Assembly: GCA_900708905.1 (NCBI GenBank)
Contig: CAADRB010000009.1
Span: 1,806,844 to 1,870,843 of the forward strand
DNA length: 64,000 nucleotides
Direction of reading: 5' to 3'
From: Hymenolepis diminuta
Lineage: Eukaryota; Platyhelminthes; Cestoda; Cyclophyllidea; Hymenolepididae
The notes beneath the pieces are model-generated. The model ran no database searches, was not told the origin of the DNA, and saw nothing but the letters and a program-made list of their open reading frames with translations. A program made the position numbers and the translations under genes. How positions within the stretch are numbered: position 1 is the first letter of the stretch; every line of letters starts with the position of its first letter. Of this stretch, positions 51,121 through 64,000 are shown piece by piece.

Positions 51121-52893
51121 GAGCAGAAACGAATATTTACGGTGTCCTAAATGGACTTCTCCCCTCTAGGAGAACTAAGCTATTCGAATAGTTCTACCAT
51201 GTTTATCGCCTGTTTACAGCCACTGTTGAATAATTTATTCGCCATATACAGTAAGCCAATCCTAGTAAAAGAAATATCGATTAGTTGCAAGACTTACACC
51301 TTAATCTGCTGGGTCCAGGCAACTATGGTCATAGTATTAACTCAGATAATACTTAGTAATATCGCTAGAAATTATAATGGCTTATTACTATCACATTTAA
51401 TGTAAGCAAAATTTTTGTAAGTAAATACAATCGTATCAATTTTGTACATTAGCAAATTGCCTACAGTTCTTTAAATTACTCGAAAATTCCAACAGACAAC
51501 CTGCAGCCTTGAGTTTCGTAAACCGGTTCTTGGAATTCTTTCCACCAATTTGGGGATTAATTTCTATCGACTGATTTCCAGACATCATATTATATCAGCA
51601 ACTTGACACACTCATGAACATGCAAAGGTCATCAGATGTTTATGTGGAGTTATTTTTCAATCTCCCTGTAAATAGCTTGACTTTGACGACCAACCGTTCG
51701 TCAATTACATAAATTAACATTTCAGTTGATACGATTAGTTTTCTCTCACAAATCTTTCAGTAAGTTTCCTCTGGATATCACTAGATCTCAACATTTTATT
51801 TGGGAATCTGATTTTATTACGTCTCTTAGTCAATTAAGAACCAGTTAATGTTCACGTCAAAGATACGAACTAGACATGAAGATGCTGGGCTAAAAATTCT
51901 ACTTTTAAATTGATTGAGCCATTTTTTTCTCCGCTGAAGCTTAGCTTTGAAGGCTGTTGAGTAAAAATAGTTACATTCCACCCCGATATTCATCCATGTG
52001 CATAACTTAAACCGCATAATTCACAGGGCGGTTATTTGCTCGGATATCTGAGCTTGTACAAATCCTAAGATGTGGTGGATGCTCCTATCTCGTCATCATA
52101 CCTATAGAAAGAAGAAATGTTGGCATTTCAGGAAAGCTTTTAAATGCTGATCCATGCGTCCAAAATTGTAATCTTGATACGCAAATTAGTACTATAATAC
52201 TACAGACCCTGAATATTTACCATCCACTGCATCGGATTAGATTGATTTCTCTTTATTTTATAATTGTGTAATCTCATTCTCCTTGCAGGAAAGAAACATA
52301 CAAATTTACTTGATAATAAAATATGGAGACAACAGAAAAGAAAGACGACTTCTGCAATCACTAAAATCAAAAGGAAAATCAAGTTTCGATGTCTTTGTTT
52401 GATCTTGAAGCGCGTCAAATTCTCAATAAAGACCTCCAGACGTGTAAATGTTCGAGGTGTTGCAGCAACAGTATGTGAGAGTCAACAAACAGCAGTTGCA
52501 AGAGTAGAACGCAAAGAGTTGAATAGGCCAAAGTGTATTGATTAAACCACGATGAGGATTCGAGAGAGTAAGGGAGAGAGTGAGAGAGAGGGAGAAGAGA
52601 GGAGATGAGAGGAAAGCATAGGAACCGATGAATGACAAGCGTGTGTCGGAGTGTATTTATAGGAGTGGAAACACAGAGACAGTTCATATGACCTACTTGG
52701 CAAGGACGTCCGTGAAGATATGAGTGTATGGGTACTTTTAAATGAAACGGTATAGTTATAGAAAAAAGGCGAATTGATAAACTCGTCTGGACATAACGGA
52801 TGTGGGTCTGAGTCATAGAGACGTAAAGACGAAAATCAACGTAAAGAATGTAACTAAAGATTAATTTTGGAAAATGCATATATTCACCCTTCA
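51121..52893 (+). repeat. Large inverted repeat, left arm (1773 bp)
   Basis: Every position x pairs with 109121 minus x in the right arm, with no insertion or deletion. The segments compared in the core (51151-51405, 51401-51490, 52041-52107, 52200-52890) show no difference. Mismatches appear only in the last 20 bp at each edge: 51129, 51136, 52879, 52881 and 52889. The inner 470 bp (52420-52893) is a copy of repeat family R4. Open frames of 60-159 codons in the arm are duplicated in the other arm, are CT-rich and low in complexity, and are not convincing genes. Confidence 0.9.
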
Positions 52894-55800
52894 TGTGTAA
52901 GGTTAATATCTCATGCCCAATGTAAACTATCGATTTTTTTAGACAGTATTTGTGAATAATATAGTATGACTAGGTACGAAGGTGTTACTCAACAACTAGT
53001 GATTCAGATAAATAGGTGTTTGTTGTAAAAATCCTTATAGAAATGGTAGGTTGGAATGAAGGGAGAAAAAATTTATTTAGTGGACCAATAAACAACAAAG
53101 AGTACAAGAATATGAGAAATCAAAGACCTTTCTGTGTTAGTATTGGTAACATAAAATTATATTTGAGATACAGCAGATTCTAGTTTCTCATAGGTTTACT
53201 GTACCATATCTGTCTGTGTTGCCACGTTCTTCCCTATAGCTGGCGAGGTTGCTTGCCTAGCTTACTTCCAATTCCACACTATCAACGTGTTATGTAGCAT
53301 GTAATAGTTTAATCTCTACACCAACGTCCCATCCCAGAGATTCAGAAAATCGGATGAGCATAGCCAGATAGCAATGACTGAATGTGACTGAGAGGTTTGC
53401 GAGTAAATGGTTGTAAATAGGCGCTGTCTAATTCTAACTGGTCTGTTCATGGCATTAAGTCTCAAATTGGTTGTCCGGGGTGGTTGAAGTCTACTTTTTT
53501 AAAATTTATTCCGTAGTTATTTGTATTTGGTTTTTACCCTAAATAACATGTGCATTCTCGATTTATCAAAAAATTTTCTCTATTCATTTCCCTTGTCTTG
53601 ATGCTTCTTTTCAACTTCCAAAACAAATTAAAACAATATTAAAATAGAGGGCTCTTAGCGATAGAAAGGCATAAGTCTGGAACTGTACCATATATAAATT
53701 GATGGAAAGCTATTTTTACAGAATGTGAAAATTCGCAATTCCTTATGTTACTATTGTACTGAATTTCTTGTAAGTAACTTATATATTTGGACAAATAAAA
53801 TCATGAAAATTAGTATCAACGATAGGTAAATGACACTTCGAAGTATCAAAAAAGGTAAAACAAGAACGTTCTGTCCTATAAATTATCTTCATTTAAGTGA
53901 AGAACGTATTGGAATTGTCCTAGTTATATGATGGAGGTGGGAGAAGAGGGGGAAGGGGTTAGTAATAGGGGCCATCTACCCTGCTTTTGGTCAAATTTAC
54001 CGCTACCCGGTCTGCAATTGCGTTCAACTTCAAAAGAGAAGAAATCAGATAAATTATGCTGATTGCTCTTTTCAGATTTATCTGTAATTTATCAGTATAG
54101 AGTTTTAAAGGAAGGAATTGAATCTCAACTCATCATTTCAATGGAAATGTGACCAATTACAAATATATTCTATTTATTTTAACCAGTCGATAAAAATAAT
54201 TAATTCCTTAACTTAGTAGAGAATTGTAGCAAAATAATCTCGATAGTTAGTAAATCATAATTTTATGAAAACAGTTATCTGCAGGTTGGCCACTCTTATC
54301 ATTTAGGAACCGAAATACGAATAGCGTAATATAATATTAGAGTTAATGAATGATAGATTATCTGCTACAGGAAGCTATATAACCACCCCTGGGCATTTAT
54401 CAATTTGTCTAACGTGAACATAGTCTCAGTCATGGAAGTGGACGTCAACTCATAATTTTTGAACACTAGGATATTTCTCACAAAGTCTTGACCACTCGAA
54501 ATCTGCGGAATACTCTAAATTCATGAATCTTCGACCCCCAATCGTTTCATGACTTTTTAGATTATTTTGGTATTCTTCTCATTTCGATGCTATCCAATGA
54601 GTAAAATATTCAAATGTTGTTTTTGCAATATCATGGCTAATAATAATTTTCAACTTCTCTAAGCGTCGAATTACTGTGATTTGAGCTTCATTGTTTCAGT
54701 GCTAATCTGAAATTTTTTCTCCCAAGTCCTAATAATGCTTAGAGAGAACCAAGTTAACATCTAACGGCTCACACTAGGGCGAATTCGAATAATTCTCCAA
54801 ACATTCGTTGAGCTTAATTCTAATTCTTTCGTAAACTATAATTTACCTTACTATTTCAATGATGCCAACATAGATATAAGTAATAAATTTAACTATGCAA
54901 CTATAGCAACTGAAGCTCTGTGTTGTAATATGATTTCGGTGAAGACAAAAATGCCATATCTATTTCGCTTTTTAGGTCTAACTAATGTTTTAATCCGGTA
55001 TATTTGCTAAATACTGTGATGAAGAAAATAAACCATTTTGGAGGTAGCAGTTGTATTTTAATCTCACTCAGTAAATTTAAAATACGATTATAGTGTCAAT
55101 GTAATCAGGTTCTTGAGTCGAGTTTGCAGTGACTGCCTTATATATCCATTGAATGACTGATGCACACACGCTGCACGCAAAACCTAACCAATGTTAAATT
55201 CACCTCGGTTGTTACCATAGCTTCACACACTGTGTTCACAAACTCATTAGCTATCTCGTCCGGGGCCCAGTTTAAGCATCCATTCACTCATCACGGTTAA
55301 TTCACGACCGCACATCTAGCCAGCCACCTTTTGTCCGCTCCTAACTTTCCCTCGCCTTTCCGCCAACATATCACAACTTTCCCATCTTGACACTCCCCTC
55401 CGTCTTAATTTGTACTCACTACTTACTCGCGGCGGGCTGAAACATCTGCTGTTAGTATGGAGGTCTTATCTATCCTTCTGATCTGGTATGTTTCCATCTC
55501 TCTACCCTTCCCCTACTGCCGTACAGCCAATTTCATGACGCTAACGACCCCGCTGTCAAATAGCTTGCGTGGAAAAGATAATCTGATATAGCAAATAAAT
55601 TTTACCGTCTGCAATATTTCGAATATACCAGAAGCTAATTCTACCCTAAAATGGAATAGCGTTCAACGCATATGTGATTCTCCATTTCATTTCTTATTGA
55701 TTGAAGATATACAGATCTACATATTTAGAGCTATAGAATATTAATCGATCTTCAAAAATCCATAAAGCATTTGACTTTTCAGCTAAATATATGTAAAATG

Positions 55801-56227
55801 TTCAAAGGTTGTTAGATATACAGGTGAAATTTTCGACTGCTTTCTATGATAAGAGATCTGAAGGGAAAAAATGTACTCCATACCAACTGAATTTAGCGTT
55901 TTTTGAAAATGCTAAGAGGATAGATAACAAAAGAAAATCTCAGTTGAGGTAATCACTCAATAAATAAAAAAGATAGGAGTGGTCAAATTCAGATTTTCGC
56001 TTTCATCTGCACTTAGACGAATTTTAACTGATATGTGAAAAGTGTAATAATGGAATGCAAACGAAAGCAAACATTCGCTTTTGAAAAGGAAAACCAAATG
56101 CTTATATTTACTATCTGGCATTCAAAGTCAAGCTTTCTATTTTAAAATATTGTATTTATTTGTCATCCTTTTTTATACAAATGGAGCATGAAAAGAATTT
56201 CATAGTGTATCGATAACTAGACACGTT
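52894..56227. other. Spacer of the large inverted repeat
   Basis: 3334 bp of unique, AT-rich DNA between the arms. It has GC-rich pyrimidine tracts around 55260-55560 and a purine tract at 53935-53960. No gene supported; one possible R1 fragment at 53060-53275. Confidence 0.5.
53060..53275 (+). repeat. Possible dispersed repeat R1, copy e
   Basis: The closing part (GGCGAGGTTGCTTGCCTAGC) resembles the end of family R1. The rest is too diverged to be sure. Confidence 0.2.
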
Positions 56228-58000
56228 TGAAAGGTGAATCTGTGCATTTTCCAAAATTAATCTTTAGTTACATTCTTTACGTTGATTTTCGTCTTTACGT
56301 CTCTATGACTCAGACCCACATCCGTTATGTCCAGACGAGTTTATCAATTCGCCTTTTTTCTATAACTATACCGTTTCATTTAAAAGTACCCATACACTCA
56401 TATCTTCACGGACGTCCTTGCCAAGTAGGTCATATGAACTGTCTCTGTGTTTCCACTCCTATAAATACACTCCGACACACGCTTGTCATTCATCGGTTCC
56501 TATGCTTTCCTCTCATCTCCTCTCTTCTCCCTCTCTCTCACTCTCTCCCTTACTCTCTCGAATCCTCATCGTGGTTTAATCAATACACTTTGGCCTATTC
56601 AACTCTTTGCGTTCTACTCTTGCAACTGCTGTTTGTTGACTCTCACATACTGTTGCTGCAACACCTCGAACATTTACACGTCTGGAGGTCTTTATTGAGA
56701 ATTTGACGCGCTTCAAGATCAAACAAAGACATCGAAACTTGATTTTCCTTTTGATTTTAGTGATTGCAGAAGTCGTCTTTCTTTTCTGTTGTCTCCATAT
56801 TTTATTATCAAGTAAATTTGTATGTTTCTTTCCTGCAAGGAGAATGAGATTACACAATTATAAAATAAAGAGAAATCAATCTAATCCGATGCAGTGGATG
56901 GTAAATATTCAGGGTCTGTAGTATTATAGTACTAATTTGCGTATCAAGATTACAATTTTGGACGCATGGATCAGCATTTAAAAGCTTTCCTGAAATGCCA
57001 ACATTTCTTCTTTCTATAGGTATGATGACGAGATAGGAGCATCCACCACATCTTAGGATTTGTACAAGCTCAGATATCCGAGCAAATAACCGCCCTGTGA
57101 ATTATGCGGTTTAAGTTATGCACATGGATGAATATCGGGGTGGAATGTAACTATTTTTACTCAACAGCCTTCAAAGCTAAGCTTCAGCGGAGAAAAAAAT
57201 GGCTCAATCAATTTAAAAGTAGAATTTTTAGCCCAGCATCTTCATGTCTAGTTCGTATCTTTGACGTGAACATTAACTGGTTCTTAATTGACTAAGAGAC
57301 GTAATAAAATCAGATTCCCAAATAAAATGTTGAGATCTAGTGATATCCAGAGGAAACTTACTGAAAGATTTGTGAGAGAAAACTAATCGTATCAACTGAA
57401 ATGTTAATTTATGTAATTGACGAACGGTTGGTCGTCAAAGTCAAGCTATTTACAGGGAGATTGAAAAATAACTCCACATAAACATCTGATGACCTTTGCA
57501 TGTTCATGAGTGTGTCAAGTTGCTGATATAATATGATGTCTGGAAATCAGTCGATAGAAATTAATCCCCAAATTGGTGGAAAGAATTCCAAGAACCGGTT
57601 TACGAAACTCAAGGCTGCAGGTTGTCTGTTGGAATTTTCGAGTAATTTAAAGAACTGTAGGCAATTTGCTAATGTACAAAATTGATACGATTGTATTTAC
57701 TTACAAAAATTTTGCTTACATTAAATGTGATAGTAATAAGCCATTATAATTTCTAGCGATATTACTAAGTATTATCTGAGTTAATACTATGACCATAGTT
57801 GCCTGGACCCAGCAGATTAAGGTGTAAGTCTTGCAACTAATCGATATTTCTTTTACTAGGATTGGCTTACTGTATATGGCGAATAAATTATTCAACAGTG
57901 GCTGTAAACAGGCGATAAACATGGTAGAACTATTCGAATAGCTTAGTTCTCCTAGAGGGGAGAAGTCCATTTAGGACACCGTAAGTATTCGATTCTGCTC
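56228..58000 (-). repeat. Large inverted repeat, right arm (1773 bp)
   Basis: Reverse complement of 51121-52893. It ends at 58000, where the matching breaks. No target-site duplication is visible beyond the outer edges. Confidence 0.9.
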
Positions 58001-59086
58001 GATAATACCTGCAGATTGGTTTATATTAAATAATCGTAGGTTGTAACTAATTTCATGCAAGCAATCTTCATCGCAGTCCACTGAGTGTAAATGAGTGACA
58101 GTGCTCCATCCATTTCTTCTCTTAATTATCAGCCAATTAATCGAGGTGGCTTCCGCATTATTATTCCTCATTCGTAAGTGTGGGACTGATTTTTATCAGT
58201 CTCATTTATATGGGTCCAAATTACTTCACTTTTGCGGCTGAAAATTCCTATGGGGCGCCGCTCGTCATATTTACGGTGGCCTTTCTCCATTTGACTTTTT
58301 GTGCCCTCTCATTAATGTAAAATCATTTTATTAAATCAAACAGGACTGTTAAAATCATACAAACAAAACAAAATAAACGCAGGGTCCGACTTTTAACTTT
58401 TGGTGCGTAGGGACTGGTAGCTAAGCAGTCCTGAAATGGATCTATTGCAATTCCGTTGGCTCTCCACATGCTCACATAACAAATTAACAAAATTACAAAT
58501 ATGGAAGCCTTTGACGAAATCTTCATCAAAATCAAACTACCATCTAATTCGATTGCTGGACCATTAGGAATAGCGGTCATGAAGTTGAAATACTAAGATT
58601 TCATTTCCTGGGATGATAAAGAGTACGAAATAATTTGTCCTGAAGTATGTCCCAAGATAGAAACGGTTCAATTAAGTGATTTAAACATTGCTCTTCCAAA
58701 CTACATCCTAATAAAAAAATGTAATTCGAAAAAAGTACAGTATTCGAGGATCAAACCCGAAATTCAATGAAGCGATAGATGTCAATCATCCGAATCCAAG
58801 AATAACATTAAGGGTCGCCATTTAATCCACTTAAGACAATTAAAAATCACGAAAGCATAGTAAAGAAAGAGTTTACATTAAGTACAATAATTAAGAAATT
58901 TGTTAAAAAGGCAAACGGATAGACAGGAATGGAATTTTAGAGAGAGAAAGAACGGAGGAGGGTCTGAAGAAAAAGATAAGAAAAAATGGCGCTTATCATC
59001 ATGATTGTGTCAACAGAAATACCATTAAATGCAATTACACTAACTCACATAGAAAAGCGGGAGATTAAAAGATCAGTTAGTGTTAA
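58001..59086. other. Region downstream of SMAD, probable 3' untranslated sequence
   Basis: No separate gene supported. An 85-codon minus-strand frame (58323-58580) with two hydrophobic stretches has no recognised family and may be part of the SMAD transcript's 3' end. Confidence 0.35.
58327..58332 (-). terminator. Possible polyadenylation signal of SMAD
   Basis: AATAAA on the minus strand about 755 bp after the SMAD stop codon. Nearer signals were not obvious. Confidence 0.25.
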
Positions 59087-63480
<4,394 letters not shown>

Positions 63481-63820
63481 ATGCAGCCTCTTTACACTAG
63501 TGGCATGGCTATAGTTCTTGTTCCCATCGAATGGGGATATATCGCAATTTTCGCATTAACCCTTGCATTTGGAACGATGTATCTACCAACAAAGAAATAT
63601 GACATTGGTAATGGTAAGTATTTGATTATCGTATTTTAGGTGAATATATGTTTGAAACTCTATGAGAATTAGATAAAATACACTTTTTGCATTCTAGGAA
63701 TGATCTTCCAGTGGTTAATGTGCACATCGCTTGGATTCTGTCTGTTTGCTATTCACGTTTGTTTCGGTTCACCAAAAATTTGGTCTCTCACTTTATTGAG
63801 CGGAATATTTTGGTCAACGG
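63481..63820 (+). CDS. TMEM144: TMEM144 family paralogue, first two exons (partial)
   Basis: Exon 1 is 63481-63613 (ATG to GTAAGT donor) and exon 2 is 63698-63820 (donor GTGAGT); the gene then leaves the window. The peptide matches the family N-terminus: EWGYIAIFALTLAFGTMYLP, TKKYDIGNG, MIFQWLMCTSLGFC and LLSGIFWSTG. Exon 2 is 123 bp with phase 1 at both ends, exactly as in the copy at 32863-35842, so the two are paralogues with conserved gene structure. Protein identity is low in this part (about one residue in three by eye), so the duplication is not recent. It is probably a multi-pass membrane transporter-like protein. The remaining 180 bp to the window edge is intron. Confidence 0.88.
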
Positions 63821-64000
63821 GTGAGTTGATTAACTGTTAAGGTTAGAATTTTAGATGGTAGAATGTTTCACCTTAATTTACTATTTCAGTTCACTATTTC
63901 ATTTCTATTTGTATTTATGCAATCCTAGATATAATTATTGATTTTATTTTATTAGAAAGCTTGAAATAGACTCTTCAAAGTCAAATTGCGCTTTCGAGCA

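Noticed and set aside
52415..52894. 159-codon frame present in both inverted-repeat arms (also 56227-56706) as a gene
   Set aside because: Low-complexity, CT-rich, lies within repeat R4 and is disrupted in the diverged copy at 48840-49340.

Overview
This is an AT-rich, intron-rich eukaryotic nuclear window. It has no operons or ribosome binding sites; coding sequence is a small fraction, broken by GT-AG introns of about 70 bp to several kb. The genes I recognise are animal genes: a BMP-type SMAD, two TMEM144-family membrane proteins and an arrestin-domain protein. The base composition, several very short in-phase exons and the SMAD sequence fit a parasitic flatworm (tapeworm or fluke). That is an inference, not something the sequence proves. 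Layout, left to right. 154-549 (-) is the first exon of an unidentified protein whose gene leaves the window, with a CCAAT-containing upstream region. 2088-8231 (-) holds a chain of small, splice-flanked, phase-compatible exons that may be one gene of unknown function (hypothesis). 11677-22516 (+), possibly ending at 26230, is an arrestin-domain gene. Its N-terminal extension is encoded by a run of micro-exons (10-72 nt) that all join in one open frame. 26.2-32.8 kb shows no gene I can support. 32863-35842 (-) is a complete eight-exon TMEM144 gene whose frame closes exactly (368 aa). 36-59 kb is repeat-rich and gene-poor. It holds dispersed repeats and a large inverted repeat: two 1773-bp arms at 51121-52893 and 56228-58000 around a 3.3-kb spacer, with no difference found in the core and mismatches only at the edges. 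59087-61478 (-) is a complete four-exon SMAD1/5/8 gene (437 aa, C-terminal SSVS). 63481-63820 (+) is the start of a second TMEM144 gene that leaves the window. The genes do not form an obvious pathway. SMAD is the intracellular effector of BMP signalling, arrestin-domain proteins adapt membrane proteins for ubiquitination and trafficking, and TMEM144 proteins are multi-pass carbohydrate-transporter-like proteins. The two TMEM144 copies flank the repeat block and SMAD. The most unusual items are the micro-exon mosaic in the arrestin gene, the edge-diverged inverted repeat, a likely GC-AG intron in TMEM144, and the loss of the PPxY motif from the SMAD linker. All splice models were made by eye from splice-site consensus and reading phase; transcript data would settle them.
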